Shown: positions 22,140 through 35,099, counted from the first letter of the stretch. The stretch: DNA of 64,000 bases from Proteles cristata cristata (GCA_017311185.1 JAESUZ010003901.1:620001-684000), one strand, 5' to 3'. Made by a program: numbers and translations. The notes: generated by a model from the letters alone, not told the origin.

Positions 22140-23690
22140 CTGATCAAAGCTCTGGACTCTATTTTCAGCAAAATTCACATGCAAAGAATTCTATCCAAGC
22201 ATAATGACTCCTGTAACAGACTCCTGACACCCATTCTCATTCCTGAGCTTAAGTCTAGCTTGTAGGAGAGTAGTTTCAGACTTCTGGAAAGACTGCCTCT
22301 CTCATCCCAGCTTCTGATAGCTATTGAGCAACAGCCAGACTGAGGTTCTTCCTTGTGTGGAGTGGTTCAGGTTGCCCCAAATGTGTGAAGCCATCAGCTT
22401 CAGCAGCCCGGTGTCCGAATGAAGCAGGGCCCTACGTGCGTGGGGGTGACATAAGGGGACAGCCACAGAAAGGGCTTGCATAACTATTCTTTTCCCAAAA
22501 CAATGAGCAGAGAAGAGACGCAGTTTCAAAATGAGAAAAGCCAGTGGCTATTCAGGCAAAGCCTGGGGTACAGGTAAGAGGCAGCTCTCCAGTAACACAA
22601 CACCCGGTACAGAAGGCTGAGAAATGGGGGGGCATGTGAGAGAGAGTGGCAGGCCCCGTGCCCCCCAGCTCTGCTTGTGTGAAGTCCAGCAGCTCACAGC
22701 GGCCCCATCCTGGTGGCTGGAATTGCGCGTAGGTGCTGTCAGTCGGCACGGACGCTCCCCGCAGCCTGCTCCTCAGGGCCAGTCAATAAAACTGAACTTC
22801 TCCTTTGCAATCTGTGTGGTGACGGTGTGTTTAAGTTTGGTCCCCAAGCATGTTGGGCCTCCAACGCTGACTGGTAGTGAGTGGGGGTAAGCTGACTCAG
22901 GCTGAGCTGGGGCCACAGAGACTGACACGATGTGGAGTGACCACTGGGGAGGTCCGGCCTAAGGAAGGTAGGCAGCCATCTTCATAAGATTGGGTTTAAT
23001 CTGACTGGCTTCAGGAGTCTAGTGGTCCAGTTGGGGACAGTAGTAAGATCTCTGAAGAGTAGTGGTAGCCAGCATCAGTGGATAGTAGCATTTTCAACCC
23101 AGGGAGAATGTATATGGAATGGAACCGTGTTACAAAAGGCTTCTAGGTGAGGAACAGGACTCAGCTCACTGAAGAAAGAAGGGGGCTTGGGAAGAAGACA
23201 TGTTGGTTCTCAGGGTTCTGGCCTAGCAGGGGATGGATCAGGAGCTTGGATGGACACAGTGACGGCACACGCAGTGCTGGTTGTGAGTGGGACTGTCATG
23301 GGTAGGGGTAGATACATAGGGTTCTAGTTATGTAGGCTTAGGGCCGAACACTGAGCATGGCCCTGGTGGTTTGGCAACTGTTAATATGTCCCCAGACCTG
23401 TCTCTCATTGGCTTCTGAGCTCTGCCTGAACGACCGATCATTGGTCTTCATCTTGGGCATGCCTGAGGCAGTCAGGCAGTGACACTGTTCGGCATATGGA
23501 TTCCTGTTGAGGTTCAAGGCCAAGCCCTATCCCTGATGCAAAGTCTGGTGGGCTTGAGTGGATTTCCTGTATCCTGCCCAGTTTTTGTCAAGGCCTTCCA
23601 CCTTCCTCCAGAACCCTCAGGCAACTTCCCACCGCTCTGTCTCTGCCCCCAGCATTGGGTGCTATCCTTTGGAAGACTGTGATTTCCAGC
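22140..23690. other. Non-coding DNA, no gene seen
   Basis: Average composition. No confident repeat, and no open frame above chance length. Parts of 22900-23300 may be old repeat. Confidence 0.4.
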
Positions 23691-23699
23691 CAGGGCCCT

Positions 23700-23920
23700 G
23701 GAACCAGATCACATGACCAGAATTCCAGGCTCTGATGCTTTCTACAAGTGTGCTCTTGAATACATATCCTCACCCTCCAAGCCCTGGTTTCTTCATCTGT
23801 AGGTAAGAAAAATAACCCTAAAGAAAGAGTGGATAAGAGAATTAAGTGAGATCATGCATGTAAAGCATTTGACCCAAGGTCCAGCACATATAAGTACTAC
23901 CTGATACTATTATTATTATA
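23700..23920 (+). repeat. MIR SINE
   Basis: GGAACCAGATCACATGACCA, CTTCATCTGTAGGTAAGAAA, GATCATGCATGTAAAGCATT and GGTCCAGCACATATAAGTAC follow the MIR core and tail order. Confidence 0.7.
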
Positions 23921-24202
23921 ACTCACGATTGGCTGATTTGGTTAGAGGCTGATCTTACAGCTAGGGCTGCTCATCAAGCTTGCCCTGGATCTTCATTTTT
24001 ATGGCTTCTGGCCTTTCTCTAGCAATATAAGATGCTGAGATGCTACTGTATCTTCCACTTGAAATGCCTTAATACACTTTAGGTAAACTCTGTCATGGCT
24101 TTTGTGTTGAAGGGATACTCACATGTATATATTTTAAAGGAAGGTTGGGGATGAAACCCAACTTAGTTCCATTTGATTCTGCCTTAAAGAAAAATTATTT
24201 CT

Positions 24203-24326
24203 GGGGTCCCTTTTGGCTCAGTTGGCTGAGGGTCCAACTCTTGATTTCGGCTCACATTGTGATTCCACGGTCATGGGATTGAGCCATACATCGGGCTCTG
24301 TGCTAGGCGTGGAGCTTGTTTGGGAT

Positions 24327-24357
<31 letters not shown>

Positions 24358-24478
24358 CTCGCTCTCTCTTGCTCTCTCTCACTCTCCCTCTTCCTATCTC
24401 TTCTGGCTTACACACACACACACACACACACACACTCTCTCTCTCTCTCTCTCAAAATAAAAAAATAAAAATAATAAA
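24203..24478 (+). mobile_element. Felid SINE enlarged by microsatellite growth
   Basis: Diverged head GGGGTCCCTTTTGGCTCAG. Three internal tracts enlarge the element to about 275 bp: (TC)n at 24331-24380, (CA)n at about 24412-24434, and a further (TC)n. Ends in an A-rich tail with AATAAA words. An open frame across it is an artefact. Confidence 0.9.
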
Positions 24479-24479
24479 G

Positions 24480-26375
24480 TAAATCAGTCAATCATTTCTA
24501 TTCTGAATGCAGAACAAAGAGAAATCTGTCTCCTCTGGTAACGCAATGAAGGTGACACCTCTTCTTTCAGAAAAGCTTAAAGACTGAGTGCACAGGACTG
24601 ATGGCAGAAGATTGGCTGATCATTCAGCTTGATTCATAGCAGGACTGGGAACAGGCTTGAGAATAGTAATTATATGCAAAGATATTTATAGGAAGGTAAT
24701 GACATGTTATTCTTCACCATCACCAATGAGAGTACACGATTAAGTTCAATTAATTATAAAAGCGAAGAGTCAGAGTAGGTACCAAGAAAAGAGGGCAGAG
24801 ATAGTTCTAGTAGAACCAGCTTAGAAAACACAAAAATTGGAATCTTTCCAAGTACTCTTGCCATCACATTTCACATAGGAAATGCTGTGATGTTGACATA
24901 GGCCAGTATCCATCCTGGGTTTGTTTCGTCTGTGTGGTTTCGGAGGGAAATAATAATTACAATGCTTTTTTTGTGCGATAATAGATTTATCTCCTCCATT
25001 GCTATTCATTGTCTGTGTCCATTTTCCCTTTCCATATGCTCCCTCCCTTCTTCACCTTGCCTCAGTGACTAGAACAGGACCCTCTTTATGCCAGTTAAGC
25101 TGAAAGCTAATACCCTCCTTCCTTTCAAACTGCCCTTAAAATACTTTATCTTCCATCTTCACCCCAGGCCTTGTCCATGGAGTGGTTTTAACAATATTTG
25201 CAAGTTTCTACATAGAGCTGAAGATGATATAGGAACAGGGGAAGGGATCTTTACTCTAGGTTTTATTCAGCTCCCCACAGTCTTTTGCGCTTGGACTTCT
25301 GTTGTTTGATTTCCCAGCGCCCAGTTTTCATTAGTCAGGCTCTGGAGCACACTCTCTGCCTTATTGGGAGCAGTTCCCATGGGATGGCCGGTTGAGGTGG
25401 CCCAGCCTCCCTTGGTCAAGATTGAGTAGGTGACACAACTTAGGCCACGGAGACGCTCTCTTCCTGGGATGGGAACCAAAATGGCACAATAAAGCCGAAA
25501 ACAGCTGAAGATTGTTGTTCATCATGACAATAGCAGTGTGAAGAGGTGACACATTAGATAGTCCCTAGCACCTCACAGCTGGAGCCATGCTACTCCTCCT
25601 CTTTCTGGAGGCGGCCATGTTTTGTTTTGTTTTAGCTTCTCTTTTGATTATGACAGCCATCCTGTATCCCTCCCAGTGTGTTCCTTTTTTGCTTTATTTA
25701 GTTACGGTTGATTTCTGTTGTTGTAAGCAGAGAACCCCCAAAGACACTCTGATACACTGTTCTTTATGAGATTATCAAATATAACAGAACAATTCCCATA
25801 TGTCCTTTCAAATATTATCTTTACTTGCTTTAAGGCATTAATAAAATGTTGATTATTGGCATGGAGATAGTTGTAACATTTGGGGGGAGTCACCAGATGG
25901 TGGCATTACATATTTCCTAATCCAATTTATCTCAAAATGTGTGTGTTTGTTAAATCCTGAGGAAATGCTTCATCATCATGATTATATTATAGCTCTGCTT
26001 TCTAAAAAAACCAAGCTATAGAATATTTTGTGGGGACAGAATTTGGATGTGATGAAAGCAGTTCTTTGGCAATATCTCAAGAGTATATACCCTAACTTCA
26101 GAATAATTTACGTCCAAAATGTCTGAAGGCAAACAAATATCTTCAGAAGGGGAATATTTCCTAAGTGGATGCAGACAATATGTAGATTTTATTACAGCTC
26201 TGTCCCAGGAACCGAAGACTTATACAAAATGCTGTCGCTCACACATAAACCCTTCATGGATTATGATAAATCTTCCTTTGATATGTAGGCATTGCTCTTA
26301 GCAAAACTCTCAAGCAGTGGGCTCTGACCAGAAGCCACATGGGTGGTGGGAAAAGACCTTTGTTTTGGATTATAA
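24480..26375. other. Non-coding DNA, no gene seen
   Basis: AT-rich, mostly without recognisable repeats. Small frames such as 25587-25769 lack support. Part of 25080-25560 may be an old retroposon relic. Confidence 0.4.
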
Positions 26376-26392
26376 GGGAGATTGCAGATTAA

Positions 26393-26620
26393 TTTTTTAA
26401 TGTTTATTTATTTTGGGGAGACAGAGAGAGAGAGGGAGGGTAGGAGGGAGGGGGAGAGAGAGTTACGGGGCGGGGGGCAGAGACAGAAGGAGGCAGAGAA
26501 TCTAAACCAGGGTCTGCACTGTCAGCACAAAGCCTGATGTGGAGCTCAAACTCACAAACCATGAGATCATGGCCTGAGTCAAGGTCAGATGCTCAACTGA
26601 TTGAGCCACCCAGGTGCCTT
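26393..26620 (-). mobile_element. Felid SINE, older copy
   Basis: Minus-strand copy with a G-rich insertion in the middle (26425-26475). Perfect 15-bp duplication GAGATTGCAGATTAA at 26378-26392 and 26621-26635. Confidence 0.93.
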
Positions 26621-26839
26621 GAGATTGCAGATTAAATTGTTATGATCAAGCAGGGACTAGGAAAGACTCCTACATGTGTAATAGGAAGTCCACGGATATT
26701 TTTAAAATTTTTGACTGCAGTTATTTTGATAGATCAGCCCAAAAGAAGAAGAAAGTAACATCAAACCCAGTACCATTGGCTGGTAGAAACTCTCACTGAC
26801 AAATATCAAAAGGAAACAAAATTTATTTACAAGAGAGCC

Positions 26840-27215
26840 TTTTCTATTCCCCTCTGCTTTCAGCTCTGGAGTTCAAAACAGCAAACATTAATTAGCTCCT
26901 GAGTTTGTGAGGGAGTGGGGTGGTTCTTCTGGTCTTAGCTGGGCTCGCTTATGAATCTGGGATGAGTTGGTGGGCTAGCTCCTGGCTGACTTTGTGATCT
27001 TGGCTGTACTCATGCGTTTGGAGGTTGGTTGGCTGTATGCTGGCCTAGGATCTTCTCAGCTGGAACAAGTAAGTTCTTCTCTATTGATCTTCCAGCAGGC
27101 TGGCCTCTGCTTATGTCTGAGAGAGAGGACAGGCAAAGCAGTTTTTAGACATCTCAGCTCAGAACTGGCACACAGTCACTTCTACCTTGACAGGAGGAGC
27201 TATGAAATCACATTA
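26840..27215 (-). repeat. MLT1-like old LTR relic
   Basis: GGTCTTAGCTGGGCTCGCTT, GGAGGTTGGTTGGCTGTATG and CTTCCAGCAGGCTGGCCTC follow the reverse strand of an old MaLR-type LTR. Diverged, so the subfamily is uncertain. Confidence 0.5.
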
Positions 27216-27239
27216 CAAAATATATGGATATAGAGAGGC

Positions 27240-28045
27240 ATGAAACATTGTGGACTTTTTTAGTTTCCCATACTTGGGAATGTTGCAACTCTGCTCATCC
27301 GTATTTCTTGCAACGTCAAATGGGAAGAAGAATGGCTGTAGAGGGGTAGTAAACAGAGGAGCAGGTGGAGGAGATAGAGAGTTCATGTGGGTTGAGTGTC
27401 AGAAAGAATTTTGAGGATTTGGCAAATGAGAGGCTTCACACAACTTCCGTATAGAAAAGAAATGGGTATGAGAGGAAATAGGGTTTGAATATGTGTTTTC
27501 ATGGTTTAGGAATTTGATCCCTTTTGATATTCTATAAGACATGCAAGTAAAGCACGGAATTTCCATTAAGTTACTTTTTTGGCTATTGAGCCATGCATTT
27601 TTCCAAGCAACTGTCTAAGACAGAGTCATGTAGAATCTCAGGACTCATTTGGATTACACATTTAGGAAGATCTTAAGGAAAGAAAAAAGGCTGTTCCAAG
27701 CCAGGGGAAAAGCGGAACATTGATTTCCTCCCCTTCTCAAGGAGGTCAATCAATCGTATTTGGATGTTTAATATTTTTTAAACACTGTCAGGCTCAGCAT
27801 GTCAAAATTTTGAGCAAATGTGGTGCTCTCTGAAGACTCTGTGATTTTAGTGTTTCCAAATATCCATGGAAATGTAAAGAAAGGATATATTGACTAGTTC
27901 CGAAGTGCACAGTGATTCCAGCGTATTTGTACATTTGACAACTCCTCTGAGTGTCACTCTATCGTTCACTCATTTCTGTCCTAATGGTGCCGGTGCTTGG
28001 AATCTATAACAATACCTATAGAATGAATGGGAGATGCCTTGGAAG
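27240..28045. other. Non-coding DNA
   Basis: AT-rich. No repeat or gene is recognised. Confidence 0.4.
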
Positions 28046-28049
28046 CCAA

Positions 28050-28240
28050 AACTTGAGGGCTTGAAAGTCAGCCCATCCTGTATTCAAATACTGACTTCAC
28101 TCTACTATGTGAACTTGGAGATGTTTCTTATCTGACTAAGCTCTTTTTAAGTCCTAACATGAGGATAACAACCCTTGTGTGTGAGTTTATTGTAAGAATT
28201 AGGGATAAGACATAATCACTGTTAAGTAGGTAAATGTTTA
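28050..28240 (+). repeat. MIR SINE
   Basis: CCTGTATTCAAATACTGACT, 'ATGTGAACTTGGAGATG' and 'AACATGAGGATAACAACC' are in MIR order. Confidence 0.6.
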
Positions 28241-28486
28241 TCTTTGATTCCTCAAAAAGAGGCTATACACCAGCCTTTACTGACTCAGTATCAAGATACT
28301 ACAGATTCCCCAGATTTGATAAAAGAAGCTTGTCTAACGTCGAGTGTCAGGAAGCCATTGAACCAACAAAAACCTCTTTTCTTATTATTGCTTGTAGAGA
28401 AATAAGGGGATAGAGAGCAGCTTAGGAGTTGGTGCGAGGTGTTAGGTTCTGTGCTACTGGAAGCATTTAAAAAGAAATCATCATCT

Positions 28487-28660
28487 GGGGCACCTGGGTG
28501 GTTCAGTCAGTTAAGTGTCCAACTCTTGACTTCAGCTCAGGTCATGATTTCATGGTCATGATCTTACTGTTGGGAGATCAAGCCTTGCATGAGGCTCTCT
28601 CTCCCTCTCTCTCTGCCCTTCCCCCCCCTCTCAAAATAAGTAAAGATTTTAAAACAAGAA
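28487..28660 (+). mobile_element. Felid SINE, internally deleted
   Basis: Head GGGGCACCTGGGTGGTTCAG. The segment between the B-box and the CT tract is mostly missing, giving about 170 bp. No clear target duplication is seen. Confidence 0.88.
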
Positions 28661-28684
28661 TTAAAAATAGTCAGATATAGATTT

Positions 28685-28907
28685 AAAAATCTTTAACATT
28701 TATTTTTTTGAGGGGTGGGGGAGAAAGAGAGACAGAGCATGAGCATGGGGGGAGGGCAGAGAGAGAGGGAGACACAGAATCTGAAGCAGGCTCCAAACTC
28801 TGAGGTGTCAGCACAGGTCCTGATGCGGGGCTCAAACCCACGAGTGGTGACATCATGACCTGAGCCAAAGTCAGACACGCAGCCAACTGAGCCACTCAGG
28901 TGCCCCA
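28685..28907 (-). mobile_element. Felid SINE
   Basis: Minus-strand full-length copy 25 bp after an opposite-strand SINE. Perfect 14-bp duplication TCAGATATAGATTT at 28671-28684 and 28908-28921. Confidence 0.95.
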
Positions 28908-28999
28908 TCAGATATAGATTTTATTTCCCATATAGTTATTTCAGATTTCAAGGTGCTCATAATTCAGTTGGGAAGAAAAGGCAACAGGAAACTTAGAAA

Positions 29000-29450
29000 T
29001 GCAAAGAGTTATTAACCAAGTACTAAATTTGGAGTTTGAGGACCTTCAAGGGGAGATCAATAAAGACTGAGTGGGAATTGAAGGTGAGCAGTCTCAGGGT
29101 ATAGAGATGACAAGAGGGGCACTCCGAACAAGTGTCTGGAGGACAGTATAGACTAGAAAAGAAGGTAGAAATTAGAGAGGTGAGGGGGTGGGCTAGTGAG
29201 GCTGCTCAGGTAGGAAGCAAGTAAGTGATGGAGGGTTTTGAAAGCCAGGCAGGAGACCCTGGACAGTCAGATCACTAACAATTTCTGAACAGGTGAAAGA
29301 GATCATGATCATCTGTCCCTAGCAGAGACTTGCAGATTCCTTTAGAAGAGCCTGGAATCAAGTGTCGCTTGGAATCGAGTCAGGCATACGGTGGTGGAAC
29401 CTGGCCTAATGGAGTGGTGGTGATGGGGATGGGGTAGGAGAAAGTCTCAA
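29000..29450. repeat. Old interspersed repeat, family not named
   Basis: 'GGAGGGTTTTGAAAGCCAGG' and 'GTGAAAGAGATCATGATC' follow a common old mammalian repeat. Non-coding. Confidence 0.35.
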
Positions 29451-29454
29451 AGAC

Positions 29455-30125
29455 TCTTCACTATGAGAGTTTAAAAGAGCTGTAAGCTCTTTTGAGCCTC
29501 ATCTAGTCTAGTCTGACCAGTGCTATCTTGGCTCAAACCTTTGTTTTGGGCAAAGATTCAGAAGGCAAAGCTGTCTTGCCGGATGCTGGATGAGTGATCT
29601 GAGATTCCCCTTCCTTGTCAACTTGGCAGAAACCAGGGTACATTGCCTAGTAGGTGCTTACAATGACTAGTCCTTCAAGTACTTGAGAAACGGAAATGAG
29701 AACAGCAGGTCTCACCCGGCAGCTCAGACAACAGCTACAATTTTCTTTCTATCCAAACTCTAAAATAAGAGGGAAATTTCTCTCCCCATTCCCGGGCAAG
29801 TGACAAATAGAAAAATGGAACGTGGGACAGAATAACATGGGTTGTCCCCTCAATTACTAATGTTTATTTTTGCCTTCCCCAGATTGCCAATTACAGATAA
29901 ACTGGTTCACACAACATTTCAGTGAAAAACTCAAGGTCAAACAAATCCTTTGATTTAAGTATCAGTGGGACTCCTAAGGCTATACTTTTCTGCCAGTGAA
30001 AGAATGAGAACTTAAATGTTTTCTGTGACTTCTCAATAAATGACATCTGTCTTCAAGCTGGCATTCGGCATGGGACAAAGGAGGGGAAAAGACTGAACTG
30101 AGAATCCCAAGAGTCAAGGTAAATT
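29455..30125. other. Non-coding DNA
   Basis: No repeat or gene is recognised. Confidence 0.35.
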
Positions 30126-30130
30126 CCCTG

Positions 30131-30576
30131 CTGGTCTGCTGTAACAAATTACCACAAACTAGCTAGCTTAAACCAGCAGAAATTGAGTCTTGCCTAGTTC
30201 TGGAAGCCAGGAGCCCCAAATGAGGGTTTGGGCAAGGCCATGCCCTCTACAGTCTTTCAGAGAGAATCCTTCCTTGCCTTTTCTGTCTTCTGGAGGCTCC
30301 AGGTATCCCTTGGCTGGGACAGCTTCATTCCAGTCTCTCACCCCGTGGTCGCATTGCCTCTCCCTCCTCTGTCTCAACACTTCTGTCTGTCTCTTATAAG
30401 GACACTTGTCATTGGATTTAGGACCCACATGGGTAATCTCCTCTCAAGAATCTGCAGCTTAATTACATCTGCAAAGACCCTTTCCTTTCCTCAAATAAGT
30501 TCACATTCACAGATTCCAGGGGTTAGGACATGGGCAAATCTCCTGGGGCGGGGGGTGCACCTTTCAACCCACTGTA
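30131..30576 (-). repeat. MLT1-type MaLR LTR, near full length
   Basis: In order: GGTCTGCTGTAACAAATTAC, CCTAGTTCTGGAAGCCAGG, GAATCCTTCCTTGCCTTTTC, 'CTTATAAGGACACTTGTCAT', 'TTAATTACATCTGCAAAGAC', CTTTCAACCCACTGTA. A clear MLT1A-like LTR on the reverse strand. Confidence 0.87.
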
Positions 30577-31104
30577 CTCCTCAAAGTATAAAAGTGAGGG
30601 AATCAAGAGAAAAGGAGAGTGTATGAAAGTAAAAATGTGTAAGGGAAGGTCACCATTTCAAGACACACCAAGGACTTCTACTATAAGTTCCTCCCACTCC
30701 TGCCATAGGGTTTTCTCTTGTTGCTGGGCTGTGGTTGGCCCATGAGCAGGAGAAGCAGACTAATAATACTAATCAATTAATGCTCCAGGGACAATCCTTC
30801 AACGGTTGATGGATAGGATGTAGGGCTCAATACTCCTGCTTCCTTATCCCTCTGGTGGTATGACTCGAGGAAAGCAAGTTCTAGCTTGGAAGTCTCTTGG
30901 AAGTCCCTGGTGGGACTGAATCCTAACTGCCCACAGCAGTAACCTGCCCATTAACACACCAGTATCGCCTTCTTTCCTTTCTCCATCACACTGCCCTTCT
31001 CCCCAGTGAGTGTATCCTGGAATCACCTCCCTGATAAACTACCTACATTCAAATACCTGGCTCTGGGTCTGCCCCAGGAAGAACCCAGCAGAAGACACTT
31101 AAAT

Positions 31105-31320
31105 ATATGTGCTTCTGTTTACTGAGTACCTATTATGTCAATGTGCTAAAAACTGTATCAGACCTAATTTACTATCAGCATAGCCATTTGAGTGCCACAT
31201 GATTATCATTTTACAGATGCCGAATTGGAAGCTCAGACAATGGAAGCACCTTACCTCAGAGTTCACAAGTGATAGTACAAGGAAAGTTAGCATTTGAACA
31301 AGCTCTAGGGAGCTTCAAAG
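31105..31320 (-). repeat. MIR/L2-like relic
   Basis: CTGAGTACCTATTATGTCAA and CATTTTACAGATGCCGAATT are in the reverse order of MIR/L2 ends. Short and diverged. Confidence 0.5.
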
Positions 31321-31899
31321 CCCATGAAATACATTCTTCCTTTATTAAGGCTCCTGTCTTAGGATCTTCATCTCTGAGATGGAGACGGGTGTGTAGAGAG
31401 TTCATTGGGGAGTATTATCAATATCAATAATAATGGAGGATTGATGAAAGCCAGCCTTGGTCATAGGGAGAAATTGTGGCAAACTGGCAAAAGCCTCATT
31501 TTAGTCCATGGGCATCTCAGAGACTAGAATAGCCCTTCAGAGTTGTCTTGTCTTGTTGCAAAGGGCCTTGTTCTTTATACCCTCCCAGGACCATCCAGTC
31601 ATTGGATGTGGGCTGCCAGTGAGAAGACATGACCTTGTGTGAGGGAACTCTACTTAAAATAGGGCAATTTCTTGAGGGAAACTCATCTGAAAGTTTTCTT
31701 CTCTCAACACTCACAACAAATGGGGGAATGGGTGCTTTAATCTTGAGCAAGAGGATTGGGTGATATACTAAAATGTGCCCTACTACCTACCCTTTACACT
31801 ACACAGATCCATTTTTTATATGATACCTCCTGGGAAGAACTCCCCCAAGACTCTGTAATCTCTCTCCTTGCATAAACTGATAAGAAAAAAGTTACTACG

Positions 31900-33360
31900 A
31901 TGATCTATAGATCCCACCACTATAGATTGTCTCAAAGCTGCAAACAAGCTGCCCGTTCTAGATTTATCAATTTAAATCACTCTGAGCTGCCATTTCTGCT
32001 GGCTTCAGTGATTTACTTGGTGGACTAACCCAGAGACTCAACCCTGACGGCTCTAAACACTGGTCAATATGCCTTTATCTATTCGCTAGCAAAACTGGAC
32101 TTGGAGCACCATGAGAAGCTCACCTGGGCTGCTTGAATGCCAAACACAGTTTTCTCTACCCTTCACTGGGTAATGACAGCCTTACCTCCTCCTAATGCTC
32201 AGAGTCAATCACTCCTACTAGAGTGGAAACAATATTCTTGGCCTTCTTGTTTCTTAGCATGAGGAGGCTCAAGGGGCTACATGTTGCCCAGTAGCTTAAA
32301 GTTGAATGAGACTCTTGTTTTGCCCATTGGTGCAAGTATTTCCACTCCAGGAACTAGGATCTTCCAATCCGTAGAAACTGGAATTATTCGCACTAAAAGC
32401 ACATCACTGGACATGATGGTAAATGGGACCACTGCTACTTCCACCCCTTGGTTCTGGATACATGTACGCTACCTAATGTGGGCCCAACACCATATAATGG
32501 GGACTGATTTACATTATATGCTAAATCCTGGGGGCAGAGAGCACTCTTGCGGGGTGTCACATTCAAGCTGACACCTTAACTGCATCTTCAAAAGTCCATC
32601 CCATTGCTCTATCAGGCCAGCAGTTTCTGAGTGGCCCATAAGTAACTGAACCAGTAGATCGTATGATCATGTGACAACTGCCACACTTCTGTGCTGTAAA
32701 GTGGGTTCTTTGGTTCAATATGATGTTATATAGGACTCATGTCAGTGGAACAGATGCTCTGTAAACCCTTGAATATCGTTGCTGGCTAAATCTTTGTGGG
32801 AAGGAAAGGCAAACTTCGATCCTTCAAAATGTGTTTATACGTTTGTCAGAATCAATCACTGTCCTGTCCATGGTGGAGAGTCCAGTGTCACCCTCATCAA
32901 GGGATGGTGTCATATCACAGCATTTGCAACGGAGGCTTCAGTCGATCCCACAGGGAGCCTGGGAACAACAATGGGCCCTCAGGATTGTCTTTAGTTAAGG
33001 CAGGAGGGCTGAACCTTCATATTCACTCTCCTGCCAGCCAGTCATTGGATGCTAGCTGTTCCCAGAAAGGCACAAGATGTTGAGAGAAACAGCTTCCTTT
33101 AGCTGACATGGGTTTCCAAAGAGCAACTGTGCTGAGAGCCCTCAGCCCCAAACCACCCCAGCAGATGGGGAAGAATCTGGCAGCACACATCCACTGGGGC
33201 TCATTTATCTTCCATGAGTGGGACTGTATTTGCCTTTGTTTTTCCTCCCTGGAGAAATGGATTGGCCCTGAATGGTCCTTACTCAGGGCAGTTAGCAGAT
33301 TGTTGGTGGTTTCAGAGGAATTATTTCAATGGACTGTTGGGAGGAGGGAAGAATCCAGAT
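31900..33360 (-). mobile_element. ERVL internal (pol integrase region) relic
   Basis: On the minus strand, translation of about 32600-32760 in shifting frames resembles the catalytic core of an ERVL integrase, with numerous stops and shifts. The nearby word CTGTAAAGTGGGTTCTTTGG (32694-32713) has a counterpart in the larger ERVL relic at 54200-54225. Sequence left of it, toward 31900, reads as the region 3' of integrase, and 32780-33360 as more upstream pol. No LTR is identified on either side. Plus-strand frames at 32281-33083 are antisense artefacts of this relic. It is not functional. Confidence 0.65.
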
Positions 33361-33364
33361 AATT

Positions 33365-34420
33365 AAGAAGTAACTCTGAAATAAGGAGACTGAGCTAACG
33401 AGTCTAAACCTCTTTTGCAAGAAACTTTGCTGAGAAGGAGAAGGATTCTGTAAATTTGGGGAGAATGAATTAGAATACCCTTCCTTCCCCAGTGAGTGCA
33501 CTTCCAAAATAATGGCTGGGGTTATAAGGGAAAATTGAAAGAATTTTTTTTCTCTGTGTGAATCTAATTAGTCCTCAGGGGAACTGAATCTGTAGCTCCA
33601 GCTTCATTAGTATCATCCCAGCTGAATCAACTGGCTGGAGAACAACCAGGCTTCGGGCAAGCTGTAGTAGTCAAATACAAGATTATCCAAGAGGTCAAGT
33701 TATTTACTAAGTCAGACAGATAGGGTGGATTTATGTTCGTGTTATCTACAAAACGTTTACATCATAGCATGTGAGGTCTGACATTAGGGAGTCTACTGGT
33801 GGTTGGCTGAAACTTTGAGAAAATATTCCTATTTATGTCCAAAGTGGGGAAAAATACATATTTTTAATGAAGATGACCCTTAGCGGCTCTGGGATATTTG
33901 GATGGGATGGATTTTGAAGAAGGTCAATGGATTCAGACATAAGCAGGATTATCCATGTCATCAAATCAGCAAATCCCATGCAATTGTACTTTCTGAGCAT
34001 CATTTTTCTGTTACACATGTGTATCATATGTAAAATATGAAGAAAGTAAGTTCATTGTGTTATAAACATAACTGATGAGGGAGGTGGAAATCTCATCTAC
34101 TCATGAACTATTTGAATAACTTCCTAAGACCTATGTTTTATAATTTTTCCCCCTGCTAGGAATCGGAAAGGAGTCAAGCTTTCGTAAGCAGGTCTAGGAG
34201 TGGGAACCTGAGCAACCTCAGTTTCTTATATTGTTTGTGGCAGATGGATGGGGTGGGGGAGAGGACGAGTAAGAGTGTGGGTCTCATTCTAAATAACAGG
34301 AGGGGCCCCTTCTTATGAATATAATAAACATTGTCCCAAGTTGAATGAAGAATTGAACCAGGTATGTATGGGTGTCAAGCATGGTTCATCCTTGGACATC
34401 AAAATGTGTCCTTCATCAGA
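33365..34420. other. Non-coding DNA
   Basis: AT-rich, with no confident repeat or gene. Confidence 0.4.
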
Positions 34421-34439
34421 GAACAGTCTAGACTGGCCT

Positions 34440-34800
34440 CATACTCAACAACATTGAAAGCACCTCTTATGTCTGGACTCTTCTTCTCACACCCCTCCAA
34501 ACTCCTCTCATGACTATCTCTTTTACATCCTTCAGATCTCTGGGCTTACATGCTCCTTCTGTTCAATGTTGGGAACTATCATTTGGTGGAAATTGCACCA
34601 TCTAAAGTGGATCCTTCCCTGTTATTGTCTCTCAGCCCCTTAACTGTTTCCTTTGTAGCATGTATCCCAGTTGGTAATCATTTTCTTTTGTTTACATATT
34701 CATATATTCCAGCCACTTGAATGTACACTCCACAAGGGCAGGGACCAACTGTATTATTTCACAGTCAAATCTCAATGCCTGGTACCTTGTGATTAGATTG
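34440..34800 (+). repeat. L2 LINE 3' relic
   Basis: GAATGTACACTCCACAAGGG, CAGGGACCAACTGTATTATT and CAATGCCTGGTACCTTGTGA match the L2 3' end order. Confidence 0.7.
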
Positions 34801-34879
34801 GATAAATCGCAGTGAACAGATTTGGCTTGAAAAAGATCATAAGACAAAAGCAATGGTTCATTTCAAAGTCAAGGTATAG

Positions 34880-35084
34880 AGGGACACCTGGGTGGCTCAG
34901 TTGGTTAAGAGCTTGACTTCAGCTCAGGTCATGATCTCACAGTCTGTGAGTTCAAGCCCCATGTCAGGATCTGTGCTGACAGCTCAGAGCCTGGAGCCTG
35001 CTTTGGATTTTGTGTCTCCCTCTCCCTCTGCCTTTCCCCTGCTCATACTCTTTCTCTCAAAAATAAATAAACATCAAAAAAATT
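34880..35084 (+). mobile_element. Felid SINE
   Basis: Head GGGACACCTGGGTGGCTCAG, tail AAATAAATAAACATC. Perfect 15-bp duplication AAAGTCAAGGTATAG at 34865-34879 and 35085-35099. Confidence 0.95.
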
Positions 35085-35099
35085 AAAGTCAAGGTATAG

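Noticed and set aside
25889..25905. CTCF-like site around CACCAGATGGTGGC
   Set aside because: It departs from the core consensus at more than one position, and nothing around it supports a boundary role.
32281..33083. Plus-strand frames of 71-96 codons
   Set aside because: They lie antisense to an ERVL pol relic, whose sense strand is minus and disrupted by stops.
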